Source: Thermoplasmata archaeon
GTDB lineage: Archaea; Thermoplasmatota; Thermoplasmata; Thermoplasmatales; GCA-001856825
Assembly: GCA_021816725.1 (NCBI GenBank)
Contig: JAKAXD010000006.1
Coordinates: forward strand, 1-64,000
Length of the DNA stretch: 64,000 bases
Reading direction: 5' to 3'
Below, piece after piece: positions 43,067 through 51,916 of this stretch; within the stretch, counting starts at the first letter, position 1; each line of letters begins with the position of its first letter. The position numbers and the translations under genes are program-made. Below the pieces are notes generated by a model. It was not told where the DNA came from. It searched no databases and saw only the letters and a program-made list of their open reading frames with translations.

Positions 43067-44696
43067 AAACGGCATACCCTTCCCCCTCGTAGAGAAAAGA
43101 ATATGCTTCCCTAGGGAATTCCTTGAAAACCACTCCCTTGTCCTCGGGAAAACTGGAACAGGAAAGTCAAACTTGCTCGCACAACTGATTAGGATGTACG
43201 AGGAAGAGGGTAAAACGGTGTTGGTCTTTGATCCTCATGGTGAACTTTGGAAATACGGTAGCCCAAATTCATCCATTATAACCCTTTCACCTTTCCCCGG
43301 CCAGGAAATGGGATACCTTCGGTTCAACATGATGTCAGTCCTACCCTATCAGAGCGAAGGTGAACGATTGATAAACGAAGAACTTGTAGTGCAGACTCTA
43401 AAGGATATATTCTCCACAGAATCTGCTTTTTCGATAGGTACATGGGGACCAAGGATAGAGCTGATATTCACAGTACTTACCAGACTGCTGCTGAAGTACA
43501 AAATCAATCCTACGATCCAGGACCTATCTGATCTGCTCCTTAATTATTACAAAAGAAAGGACTTTTCATCTTCACTTGAACCTGAGGAAAAGGCCCAATT
43601 CTATTCAATATTCAGCCAGGGACCGGAGTTCATATCATCGAGCGTTAACAAGATTGTCCCTCTTCTGACAAACGAGGTATCTAGGAAGTTATTCGCATCA
43701 AGAGAGGATTTTTATGATCTTTCGAAACTGAAGAAAACCCTTTACGTAGAACTATCTGGAGAATTTTCTCCAAGTTCCCTTGCCAGGCCATTTTCGATAA
43801 TGCTGCTATATAAGATCTGGAACAACGTAATTCTTCGACGAATGAAAGATGTAGTCCTGGTCATGGATGAATTCCAGACTTTCTCCCCTCACATATCGCA
43901 GCGACTGGTAACTGAGGGAAGAAAGTTTTCCCTTTGGGCAGTCATGGCCACACAATCACTCTCATCCCTTGATCAACCGCTTGCCTCAGCAATACGGACA
44001 AATGCCCACAACTTCTTCCTATTTCAACTCTCTAACGAAGATGCTTCATCATTTAGATACGGTGGAAAGCCCTTGAGGAATCCTGAATTTCACAGATTCA
44101 ATTGCCTTGTACCTAGGAGCGAAAGTACATTTTACGGAATGACTAGATTGGCCTCTCCGAGCAAAGAATTCTCTATTTCAAGGGAATTCTATGATTTCGC
44201 GGGTGATGAGGAGAAGCTCGACAGGGAATTTCCGGAAAAGATGGACCCGGTTCGTCTGAGCAACTTGGTATCTTTGGGTCTGGCAACGATTGTTGATGGA
44301 AAGGTGCATATGGAGGAGGAATACTTTGAAAAGATAGGCTCAAGGCACAAGAAAGGGAGCGAGTCGATGTTCCACAGATACCTCGTTACAAGATCGTATT
44401 TCTTCTTCAGGAACAAGGGGTATGAAGTTTACGAAGGAATAGAGTACGACGGCCGTCATCCAGACCTTGTTATAGTGAAGGATGAGGAGAGAATTGCGGT
44501 AGAATGCGAATATTCCGATCTTCATAATAAATCGAGAATAAATGAGAAGATGAAATTCTACAGCCGTGTCATATTTTCTGCTTTCAGGGATAAGAAGGAA
44601 GAGTTCCCTCCTGAGACCAATCTACTATTGATTCCGCCGATTGGAGATCATTCCGAGCCAGAATACCTGGGGGATAGGAATGTAATTGACCTATGA
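43047..44696 (+). CDS. HerA/TraG-like ATPase fused to a C-terminal PD-(D/E)XK-type domain
   Basis: About 549 aa. Walker A LGKTGTGKSNLLAQL near the N-terminus, then VLVFDPHGELW; Walker B LVMDEFQTFSP near residue 275, followed by GRKFSLWAVMATQSL, typical of the HerA/FtsK/TraG DNA pumps. The last ~100 residues (HRYLVTRSYFFFRNKGYEVY, then HPDLVIVKDEERIAVECEYSD) look like a restriction-endonuclease fold in which PD...ExK has become PD...ECE; the Lys is lost. ATG 43047 is preferred (GGAGTGGAG ribosome site) over 43032. DNA translocation or processing is the likely activity. Confidence 0.8.
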   Translation: MDYWPYENGIPFPLVEKRICFPREFLENHSLVLGKTGTGKSNLLAQLIRMYEEEGKTVLVFDPHGELWKYGSPNSSIITLSPFPGQEMGYLRFNMMSVLPYQSEGERLINEELVVQTLKDIFSTESAFSIGTWGPRIELIFTVLTRLLLKYKINPTIQDLSDLLLNYYKRKDFSSSLEPEEKAQFYSIFSQGPEFISSSVNKIVPLLTNEVSRKLFASREDFYDLSKLKKTLYVELSGEFSPSSLARPFSIMLLYKIWNNVILRRMKDVVLVMDEFQTFSPHISQRLVTEGRKFSLWAVMATQSLSSLDQPLASAIRTNAHNFFLFQLSNEDASSFRYGGKPLRNPEFHRFNCLVPRSESTFYGMTRLASPSKEFSISREFYDFAGDEEKLDREFPEKMDPVRLSNLVSLGLATIVDGKVHMEEEYFEKIGSRHKKGSESMFHRYLVTRSYFFFRNKGYEVYEGIEYDGRHPDLVIVKDEERIAVECEYSDLHNKSRINEKMKFYSRVIFSAFRDKKEEFPPETNLLLIPPIGDHSEPEYLGDRNVIDL

Positions 44697-44820
44697 TCAA
44701 GAGAAGGGATGGAAGCAATTATTTCTAAATTTACCTATTTTATTGCAATCTCTTCCCCAAATCGAATACCGTCATTGCTACAGGGACCAGAAAGGATTTC
44801 AGTGTGGAAGTTGATATACC

Positions 44821-45291
44821 ATGGTGGAAATATTCATCGATGGGAATTATTCAAATATCAGGTTCTCTGCCGCCCACTTCATTCCTGGTGACTGGAAGTG
44901 CTCGCGTATCCACGGTCACGACTATTCCATATCCGTGAGGATAACAGGCTCACTTGACGATAAAACATATTTCCTAGACTTCTCAAAGGCTAAATCCAAG
45001 CTAAAGGAAATAGCTGACCATCTTGACCACAGAGTGCTAATTCCTGAGAAGAGGAATGGGATATCCATAGGCAGAAGGGAAGGAAATCTGATTGTTAGAA
45101 TTGAAGGAAAGACTTACAGTTTCCCCGAGGAAGAGGCAAGGATTGTTCCAGTCAAGGATACCACAGCAGAATGTCTGAGTGAATACGTTCTCGGAAGATT
45201 CATTGATTCCCTTGATCAGGAAGTTGAAGGGGTGGATATAGAGGTACACGAGGGACCTGGACAGTATGCAAAATCAAGCTGGAAAAAATAG
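44821..45291 (+). CDS. queD: 6-carboxy-tetrahydropterin synthase (QueD)
   Basis: 156 aa, T-fold. Zinc ligands His19 (FSAAHF), His31 and His33 (HGH); the CxxxHGH pattern with Cys27 marks QueD rather than a mammalian pterin synthase. It converts dihydroneopterin triphosphate to 6-carboxytetrahydropterin, the second step of 7-deazaguanine synthesis. The stop overlaps the queC ATG by 26 bp. There is an extended loop (residues 75-105, IPEKRNGISIGRREGN) relative to short bacterial QueD. Confidence 0.92.
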   Translation: MVEIFIDGNYSNIRFSAAHFIPGDWKCSRIHGHDYSISVRITGSLDDKTYFLDFSKAKSKLKEIADHLDHRVLIPEKRNGISIGRREGNLIVRIEGKTYSFPEEEARIVPVKDTTAECLSEYVLGRFIDSLDQEVEGVDIEVHEGPGQYAKSSWKK

Positions 45292-45994
45292 GGCCGTCAG
45301 CCTTCTTTCAGGTGGCCTGGACAGTTCCACTCTCCTCTCTTACGTCCTATCCAAAGGATATGAAGTTATAGCACTGTCATTTGACTACGGACAACGACAC
45401 ACAAGGGAGCTGGATTCTGCTAGGAAAATAGCAAGTTACTATGGCGTGAAACACAAGATTATGAAACTGGATTTGAGGGCGATTGGTGGAAGTGCCCTTA
45501 CAGGGGATATTGAAGTTCCAGACGTTCCTATGGAAGACATTGGTAAGGAAATACCGGTAACGTACGTCCCGGCCAGGAATACTATACTTCTTTCTATAGC
45601 ACTTGGTCTTGCGGAGGTGACTGACTCATCCAAGATATTCATAGGCGCCAATGCCCTGGATTACTCAGGTTACCCTGACTGCCGGCCGGAGTATTTCGAT
45701 TCCATCAACAAAACATTCAATTTGGCAACGAAGAAAACTGTGGAAGGTGGTAGCATCGAGGTTGAGGCCCCCTTGTTGCGATATTCTAAAGCAGATATAG
45801 TCAGGCTTGCAAACAGGCTCAAAACGCCTCTAGAACTGACCTGGTCATGCTACAACGGGAAGGAAAGGGCTTGCGGCGTATGTGATTCCTGCAAACTCAG
45901 GTTGAAGGGTTTCATGGAAGCAGGGCTGGAAGATCCGGTTGAGTATGAATCCTACCCTGATTTTTATTCCGATTATATCAAAAACAGAAGATAG
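45266..45994 (+). CDS. queC: 7-cyano-7-deazaguanine synthase (QueC)
   Basis: 242 aa PP-loop ATPase. SGGLDS (15-20) is the PP-loop; a zinc site is formed by Cys195, Cys203, Cys206 and Cys209 (ACGVCDSC). It makes preQ0 from 7-carboxy-7-deazaguanine with ATP and ammonia. Overlap with queD shows strong translational coupling. QueE is not in the window. It lacks any fused Gat domain, so the Gat-QueC type of archaeosine formation is not encoded by this gene. Confidence 0.95.
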   Translation: MQNQAGKNRAVSLLSGGLDSSTLLSYVLSKGYEVIALSFDYGQRHTRELDSARKIASYYGVKHKIMKLDLRAIGGSALTGDIEVPDVPMEDIGKEIPVTYVPARNTILLSIALGLAEVTDSSKIFIGANALDYSGYPDCRPEYFDSINKTFNLATKKTVEGGSIEVEAPLLRYSKADIVRLANRLKTPLELTWSCYNGKERACGVCDSCKLRLKGFMEAGLEDPVEYESYPDFYSDYIKNRR

Positions 45995-46070
45995 TTTACG
46001 ATGGTCTTGATAGCAAGGTCAATGAATTATTACAGGGAAAAACAATTTAACAGATTAATACTGGGGTAGT

Positions 46071-46466
46071 GTGATAAAGGACCTTGAGATCACTTCAATA
46101 GAAGGCAGAAGGTATGCCCCTATAGACACAAGACCGCAGGAAGTCAGGATAGATCAAAACTTGACAATTGTTGACGTAAGGAAGGAAAACGAGTTTTCAA
46201 GGATCATCTACAAATTCACATCTTCATTTTCAACTCTTGGAGCAATTTCACTTGAGGGTTCTCTTCTTTACCAAGGTGGAGAAGAGATAGAGGTAAAATG
46301 GAAAAAGGATAAATCACTTCCAGACCCTGTCGCAAACGAGGTGCAAACTGCAATTTTCTCGTCTTCTGTAATTGAGACAATACTGATAGCGAGGGACCTT
46401 AGACTGCCACCGCCTATTCCCATGCCTACCATACAAAAGAAGAAAGATGTAGTAGGATTTGGATGA
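46071..46466 (+). CDS. Small beta-rich protein of unknown function
   Basis: 131 aa, starting with GTG. Alternating hydrophobic/charged strands (LEGSLLYQGGEEIEVKWKK) and a Pro-rich C-terminal tail (LPPPIPMPTIQKK). It somewhat resembles SecB-like folds in pattern, but there is no recognised motif. It follows queC by 76 bp in the same direction; no functional link can be shown. Confidence 0.6.
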   Translation: MIKDLEITSIEGRRYAPIDTRPQEVRIDQNLTIVDVRKENEFSRIIYKFTSSFSTLGAISLEGSLLYQGGEEIEVKWKKDKSLPDPVANEVQTAIFSSSVIETILIARDLRLPPPIPMPTIQKKKDVVGFG

Positions 46467-46519
46467 TATTTTAGTTATACCAGAGCACGAGGCAATATTC
46501 CCTTAAATGTCCTCAGCAC

Positions 46520-46825
46520 TCAGTACTCTCTCCAACGATGGCCACAGTGAGTGCAGGTGTAAAATCTCGTTTCTGGTTCGTCTGCAGCTCTAGTCTGTAA
46601 AGCTTCCCAATAAACGCCAAATTCGTGGCACTTTGGACATTGAACTGTCTTGTCTATCGGTAGGTTTATCTCTTCCTTCTCTACTACAATAGTTTCCTTC
46701 TTTTTGCCCTTCTCCACTATGCCTTTCTTCTCTTCTTCTTTGATAGGGAGTGAATTTCCACATTTCCTGCATACCCAAACTTCCCCCTTTGGGAACATCA
46801 TCGACCCACACTTAGGACAGAACAC
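46520..46825 (-). CDS. tfs: Transcription factor S (TFIIS-like cleavage factor)
   Basis: 101 aa with two zinc ribbons: the N-terminal CPKCGSMMFP...CRKCG, and the C-terminal CPKCHEFGVYWEALQTRAADEPETRFYTC...CTHCGHRW. The acidic DE hairpin (AADEPET) that enters the RNA polymerase secondary channel is intact, so it should stimulate transcript cleavage and rescue stalled polymerase. It diverges from trm5. Confidence 0.97.
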   Translation of the reverse strand: MFCPKCGSMMFPKGEVWVCRKCGNSLPIKEEEKKGIVEKGKKKETIVVEKEEINLPIDKTVQCPKCHEFGVYWEALQTRAADEPETRFYTCTHCGHRWREY

Positions 46826-46880
46826 TAATTCCCAAAGTTATATTAAATAAATACATTTTCCTGCGACGAGAGTTCCGTAC

Positions 46881-47759
46881 ATTAAAATCCAGCAATCAAA
46901 GGCAAACGAGGAGATTGAAAGGTTAAGAAGGAGCGATCAGCTACTGAAACAGTTCAAGATAAGGAGGGAAGGCAGCTGGGTCCTGGTACCCATCAAGAAA
47001 TCCGAACTGGAGGGCGAGTTTGAAGAGAACTCGAAGAAGAAAATGGAACACGTGGGAAGCTTCGAGAAAATATCTGATTTCTTCGTCATAAAGGAGAGGG
47101 AAGGATGGGAAAAGGTACTTGACGAGATAAAGGAAAAGCAGGATCCCAGAGCAATATTCCTGGATAAGGGAGTTGAAGGACAGTTGCGTATTAGGAAGCT
47201 TGAACTGATTCACGGCAAGGGGGAGCCAACTGGTATCATCAAGGAAAATGGTCTACGGTACATGGTCGATCTGCAAAGGGCATACTTCTCTCCTAGGCTG
47301 GCAGGGTTGAGGAGGGAAATCACGGATAACTGTCTAAATTCTTCTGACTCAGAACTAGTAGTCGACATGTATGCAGGAATTGGACCAATTTCAATACCTC
47401 TACTGAAAGGAGGGAAGAAAGTGCTTTCAATAGACTTAAATCCAAGCGCTGTAGAGCTTCTTTCCAAAAACATGAGGCTAAACAAAGTCAGAGGGGAGTT
47501 GTTGATCGCAGATTCTAACAGAATATTCGACTGCCTTGACGGTGTAGGTGAGGTAATAATGAATAATCCTACTCAACCTCTGTCAGTGACAAATAGCATA
47601 ATCGGAATGATGGAATCCGGTACAGTCATCCATGTAACATACATATCTAACAGGACTGATAAGATAGAATTTGACGGCGCCAACGTTCTTGAAAGAAAGA
47701 TTGTTCACGGTTATTCGCCCTCATCCTCACTTTTTTATTTTAGAATGCGAAAGAAGTAA
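46881..47759 (+). CDS. trm5: tRNA (guanine37-N1)-methyltransferase Trm5, non-canonical start
   Basis: The SAM-binding core is DMYAGIGPISIPLLKGGKKVLSIDLNPSA with downstream NKVRGELLIADSNR, the Trm5 Rossmann pattern. The family NLP catalytic motif reads NNPTQP. It methylates G37 next to the anticodon, preventing frameshifts. The frame is open from 46851, and the upstream translation (PYIKIQQSKANEEIERLRR) matches the expected Trm5 N-terminal domain, yet no ATG/GTG/TTG occurs until 47043, inside that domain. ATT at 46881 is my best guess for the start. Overlap with the divergent tfs promoter is tight (55 bp). It heads a five-gene operon. Confidence 0.8.
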   Translation: MKIQQSKANEEIERLRRSDQLLKQFKIRREGSWVLVPIKKSELEGEFEENSKKKMEHVGSFEKISDFFVIKEREGWEKVLDEIKEKQDPRAIFLDKGVEGQLRIRKLELIHGKGEPTGIIKENGLRYMVDLQRAYFSPRLAGLRREITDNCLNSSDSELVVDMYAGIGPISIPLLKGGKKVLSIDLNPSAVELLSKNMRLNKVRGELLIADSNRIFDCLDGVGEVIMNNPTQPLSVTNSIIGMMESGTVIHVTYISNRTDKIEFDGANVLERKIVHGYSPSSSLFYFRMRKK

Positions 47760-47791
47760 ACAATTTATTCCTTTTAACCATCTACTTGACG

Positions 47792-48577
47792 ATGCCAAAG
47801 CAGGGATTCTTCAATTCTGTCCTTTCGGGAATAAGGGAACGGTATGAACAGAGCCTCCTTGAGGACATAAGAAAGGACCCTCTGCCGAAGCATATTGCCG
47901 TTATAATGGACGGTAACAGAAGGTTTGCAAGACAGCTGAAGGTATCTGACGACGAAGGCCATCTTCTTGGAAAGGAGAGGTTGGAGGAATTTCTAGACTG
48001 GGCCTACGATATTGGTATAAAAATTGTGACTGTCTATGCCTTTTCTACAGAGAATTTCAAGAGGGAGGCATCGGAGATTGAATATCTCATGAATTTATAT
48101 GCGAACAGCTTCAACGACCTTATCAGTGATGAAAGAATAATAAAGAACAGGATCAGGGTGAAACTGATTGGCAAGACCGAGCTTCTACCTGAAACGCTCA
48201 GGGAAGCTGCACGAAGGGCCGAGGAATATACAAAAGACTTTGACAAGTACCTCCTCAATGTAGCAATTGCTTACGGGGGAAGGGAGGAGATTCTAGATGC
48301 TATCAAGAACATATCAAAGGAAGTAATGAAGGGGAAAATAAACCCTGACAGTATTGACGAAAAGCTAATTGAGAAATATCTCTACACCGGTGAAATAGAA
48401 GACCCGGATTTGGTAATAAGAACATCGGGAGAAGAGAGAGTCAGCAATTTTCTGCTATGGCAGTCCGCGTATTCCGAGCTTTATTTTACAGATGTATACT
48501 GGCCTGACATAACAAAACTTGACCTTCTCAAGGCCGTCAGGGATTACCAGAAGAGACAGAGGAGGTACGGAAGATAG
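47792..48577 (+). CDS. uppS: Isoprenyl (undecaprenyl/polyprenyl) diphosphate synthase, cis-type
   Basis: About 261 aa. AVIMDGNRRFARQ is the substrate-binding P-loop, then the TVYAFSTENFKR and DLVIRTSGEERVSNFL C-terminal signature of cis-prenyltransferases. It makes the long polyprenyl diphosphate used as glycan carrier for protein glycosylation. ATG 47792 is preferred over the TTG two codons upstream. Its stop overlaps the GTG start of tiaS by one base. Confidence 0.93.
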   Translation: MPKQGFFNSVLSGIRERYEQSLLEDIRKDPLPKHIAVIMDGNRRFARQLKVSDDEGHLLGKERLEEFLDWAYDIGIKIVTVYAFSTENFKREASEIEYLMNLYANSFNDLISDERIIKNRIRVKLIGKTELLPETLREAARRAEEYTKDFDKYLLNVAIAYGGREEILDAIKNISKEVMKGKINPDSIDEKLIEKYLYTGEIEDPDLVIRTSGEERVSNFLLWQSAYSELYFTDVYWPDITKLDLLKAVRDYQKRQRRYGR

Positions 48578-49848
48578 TGCCTATTATCGGTATAGATGAT
48601 ACTGACTCCAAGACGGAGATGTGCACGACCTACCTCACAATTGAGATATTGAAAAACTCAAATCTTGATCTTGTCGGATACCCGAATCTCGTCAGACTTA
48701 ATCCGAACATACCGCTTAAGACTAGAGGAAATGCTGCTATTTCCATGACGCTGGGAAGGGGAGAGGGTGACAGGACCGTAATCGGTAAAATAGGGGATGA
48801 GCCCATATTCTCGTATGAATGGTATACGGAAGAAAAAATGGACATTGACGTCATGTCCCTGATAGAAAGATTTTCTCCAAAGGACGAGGATACAAACCCT
48901 GCCCTAGTGATAGGAAGTGAGAGGAACGACGAGAACTTTTACTGGGATGCCGTGAGGGAATATGTGGACTATGAGAATGTGATTGGCAGGATAAAGGGGG
49001 AATTCATGACTGTGAATGGACAGATTGGGTTAGTTGGGGCCAATGCTGCCATCTCCTGGCCTGGAATAAATAATACATTTGAATTGATCGCATATCTTGG
49101 AAAAGAGAGTTGGGGAGGAGATCATTTTGTCGATGATGCAAGTTCTATGAGGATAGAGCAATCATATCCAGACACTTTCGACAGCTTCGACTTCAATAAC
49201 GATTATAATGCCATCAGGCCCACAACGAAGACTCCCGTGCTGTTCGGGATAAGGGGCATAAACCCTGCCGGACTGATTAAATACGGAAGTGATGTGAAAA
49301 GCGAGCCTTATCACTCCTACATTGTTTACCGCACTAACCAGGGAACAGACGATCATCTGGTGGAGAGGAGTATTGGCGAGTCAAAACTTTACAATTCCTC
49401 GATAATACGGGGATTCGTCTCTTCAGAACCTTTATGGGCAAGGGGGGGAATACTTAGTTTTGATATCACAAACAAAGGAGAAAATATCAGGGTTGTGGCA
49501 ATGGAACCAACTAAGGAATTCAGGAACACTCTTTCTAAACTGAGGAAGGGGGACGAGGTCAGGGTATACGGGGGAATCACTAAGGCAGGAATCATAAATG
49601 TTGAGAAGATACAACTCATATCCGTTTCATCTGTCATAGAGATAAGGCCACCCATCTGCCCAAACTGCGGAACTAGAATGGAAAGCGTTGGCAAAAATGG
49701 TGGTTTCAGGTGCAGAAAGTGCGGTGCTCGCAGCAAAACAGGTGAAGTAAAGAAGGAGGAGAGGGAGATATCCCCTGGTTTCTATGAAGCGCCAATCATA
49801 GCCAGAAGGCATCTTGCCAGACCACTAAAATTGGGAATTGTAAAATGA
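48577..49848 (+). CDS. tiaS: tRNA(Ile2) 2-agmatinylcytidine synthetase
   Basis: 423 aa. N-terminal IIGIDDTDSKTEMCTTYL and the KTRGNAAISMTLGRGEG loop; an OB/NTPase middle; a C-terminal zinc ribbon with CPNC and CRKC, all matching archaeal TiaS. It adds agmatine to C34 of tRNA-Ile(CAU) so it reads AUA. This is a strictly archaeal gene. GTG start, overlapping uppS; the stop overlaps the next ATG (ATGA). Confidence 0.95.
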   Translation: MPIIGIDDTDSKTEMCTTYLTIEILKNSNLDLVGYPNLVRLNPNIPLKTRGNAAISMTLGRGEGDRTVIGKIGDEPIFSYEWYTEEKMDIDVMSLIERFSPKDEDTNPALVIGSERNDENFYWDAVREYVDYENVIGRIKGEFMTVNGQIGLVGANAAISWPGINNTFELIAYLGKESWGGDHFVDDASSMRIEQSYPDTFDSFDFNNDYNAIRPTTKTPVLFGIRGINPAGLIKYGSDVKSEPYHSYIVYRTNQGTDDHLVERSIGESKLYNSSIIRGFVSSEPLWARGGILSFDITNKGENIRVVAMEPTKEFRNTLSKLRKGDEVRVYGGITKAGIINVEKIQLISVSSVIEIRPPICPNCGTRMESVGKNGGFRCRKCGARSKTGEVKKEEREISPGFYEAPIIARRHLARPLKLGIVK

Positions 49849-50330
49849 TATGCGTAACAGGAACACCGGGAGTTGGAAAGTCCACAGTCAAGAATGAATT
49901 AATAAAACGTGGGTTCAAGGCCTTGGAATTTGACTCACTGATAGGGGATTGTATTGTTGAAGAAGTAGAGGGGGAGAGGATTGTGGATGAAGAGTGTCTT
50001 CGTGAAATCAATGCAGACGGCATATACTTCGGGCACTTGTCCCACTTTTCCAAATGCAGAAAGGTTGTAGTAATGAGGGCGCATTTAGCTGATATAGAGG
50101 CCAGACTCAAGGAAAGGGGGTACAGCAAATCAAAGATCATGGACAACCTTGAAAGCGAGGCCATTGACCTGATAGGCTTTGAGGCCGAGGGACTTCATCC
50201 AGACAGCACGTTCGAGGTTCTTAACTCCAACGTGAAAGAGACAGCGGACTTCATAGAAAATGTAATTAAAGGAAGAGAACCTAAGAGCCTGAAGATAGAC
50301 CTTATGGAGGAGATACTGGATTGGTATTAG
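49845..50330 (+). CDS. AK6/Fap7-type adenylate kinase-like ribosome assembly ATPase
   Basis: 161 aa. P-loop CVTGTPGVGKST; the LREINADGIYFGHLSHF region and the VVVMRAHLADIEARLKERGY lid of the AK6 family. In eukaryotes and archaea the homologue is linked to small-subunit maturation with uS11. It is the fourth gene of the trm5 operon; its stop region overlaps the next start by 10 bp. Confidence 0.88.
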   Translation: MICVTGTPGVGKSTVKNELIKRGFKALEFDSLIGDCIVEEVEGERIVDEECLREINADGIYFGHLSHFSKCRKVVVMRAHLADIEARLKERGYSKSKIMDNLESEAIDLIGFEAEGLHPDSTFEVLNSNVKETADFIENVIKGREPKSLKIDLMEEILDWY

Positions 50331-50929
50331 ATAAAGCTAGAAGCAGATCGGGTTTCCTATTGAACGGTGTTGCTTCAAGACTTGGAAATGTCAATCCAAA
50401 TTCAATAACAATCATTTCATTCTTTCTTGCAATCTTGTTTGCCCTTACCTACTACCTCGGACATGCGGGGATTATTTATCTTGTGGCTGCTCTGGTGCTA
50501 ATCATTGGGTCTTCATATCTTGATGCCCTTGACGGTGCGGTTGCAAGAAAATTCAAAAAGGAGTCAAAGAAGGGGGATTTCTTGGATCACCTCCTTGACA
50601 GGTATTCTGATTTTGTAATCCTCTTTGGAATGGCAGTAAGCTCATTTGGGAACCTATACTTTGGAATCTTAGCCATAGCAGGAACCTTCCTGAGCAGTTA
50701 CGTGGGGACCCAATCCCAGGCTGTCGGACTTAATCGATTGTATGGAGGATTTCCCGGAAGGGCTGACAGACTCGTCATCATTATGATTGTGACAGTTTTG
50801 CAAATCTTCACTTTCAAAATTGAGTTGTTTGGTTTCTACATTACGTCCTGGGCTCTAATATTCCTGGGAGTCATGGGATTTATCAACTCTGTTTACAGGG
50901 CTAGACTTGCCTACACGTCTATCCCCTAG
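50321..50929 (+). CDS. CDP-alcohol phosphatidyltransferase (archaetidyl transferase)
   Basis: 202 aa, six helices. The catalytic motif DGx2ARx8Gx3Dx3D is exact: DGAVARKFKKESKKGDFLDH followed by LLD. It joins a CDP-archaeol or CDP-alcohol with a polar head group in the membrane; by common archaeal context the acceptor is probably inositol phosphate, but this is not shown. Start TTG at 50321 with GGAGG about 10 nt before. The last 75 bp overlap the 3' end of priL on the other strand. Confidence 0.9.
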   Translation: MVLDKARSRSGFLLNGVASRLGNVNPNSITIISFFLAILFALTYYLGHAGIIYLVAALVLIIGSSYLDALDGAVARKFKKESKKGDFLDHLLDRYSDFVILFGMAVSSFGNLYFGILAIAGTFLSSYVGTQSQAVGLNRLYGGFPGRADRLVIIMIVTVLQIFTFKIELFGFYITSWALIFLGVMGFINSVYRARLAYTSIP

Positions 50930-51916
50930 ATTCCTTATTCTATAGAAACTCAGGGGGTGTGATATCTTCCCAGAACTACATAGAGGGTCCCTCTCCTTGT
51001 AGCAGAGTCCAAGGGAACCCAGTGTCTGGCATGATGGAACGCTATACTCCCTTCCCCTCCCAGTTCCAGTTATGTGTTCAATCTGGTACTTCGTTATCTT
51101 TTCTGCAAAATCCGGAACCTCCCCAAAGTACTTCAATATCTCGTCATTTGGAAGCCCTATCCGGTGGAGGAACGTGACGAGAAAGAAACGACCTGCATGG
51201 GAAACGTTTGCTCCCTTCTTCATCTGGTCTATTATTTCGGCAAGACAGGGGGGGAATGATTTCTCGTTGAGAGGACCCAGGTTTGCCCTCTCCTGCCTGA
51301 TTTCCCTTCCCCTGGAAATGACCTCGCTCACGTAGGGTTTGAGCAGGTTGTCTACTTCGGCGGGAAATTCTACCACCTCATTTACCTCCTGCATGTACTT
51401 TCTGTAGAAGGCTTCCCTTATTATTTTTGAAAGGACGTGCTTTGATGCTACAACGTACCCGTTCTTTAACTCCTGATTGCACAACTTCAGCTCCTTGTCA
51501 TTGAATACTACTGCATTCTTTAGGAAGGAAGATATCGGAATTAGGAACTTTTCTTCCTCCCTTTCAATATCAACATTGAGCTCATGTGCTATGGATTTCA
51601 GGGTTCTGGGGTCGGACTCCCTCTCTAGGTTATCGTAAAGTGCATTTCTCTCTCTGATGGCATATCTGGCTGATATGAAATAATCCCTTATGTAAGTGAG
51701 GATGATCTTCGTGATTATGTAACTCTTTACCCTCTCTTCTCCGTTTATAGGGAAAGATGCATCCTCCCCGTTGATGATACTGTAAAGCAGATCTGCAGAT
51801 TTATGAATGAAATATTCGTTTTCCTCAAGGAACTCCTTTAGCGATATTCCCTCGCCAAAGTATTGTATCAATCCCCTCCTTAGAAATGGATATTTTTCTA
51901 TGATGTCTTCCTTCAT
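50855..51916 (-). CDS. priL: DNA primase large subunit
   Basis: About 353 aa. The four Fe-S cysteines are visible: FPPC in the middle, then SVPSC, GLC and DPLC near the C-terminus. PriL supports primer synthesis by the catalytic subunit. ATG 51916 is chosen because it overlaps the pepQ stop (ATGA) and removes 14 residues of out-of-family extension. The tail of about 35 residues beyond the last Cys is unusual and covers the convergent overlap. Confidence 0.94.
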   Translation of the reverse strand: MKEDIIEKYPFLRRGLIQYFGEGISLKEFLEENEYFIHKSADLLYSIINGEDASFPINGEERVKSYIITKIILTYIRDYFISARYAIRERNALYDNLERESDPRTLKSIAHELNVDIEREEEKFLIPISSFLKNAVVFNDKELKLCNQELKNGYVVASKHVLSKIIREAFYRKYMQEVNEVVEFPAEVDNLLKPYVSEVISRGREIRQERANLGPLNEKSFPPCLAEIIDQMKKGANVSHAGRFFLVTFLHRIGLPNDEILKYFGEVPDFAEKITKYQIEHITGTGRGREYSVPSCQTLGSLGLCYKERDPLCSSGKISHPLSFYRIRNLGDRRVGKSSPVNRVDKSHDSQEY

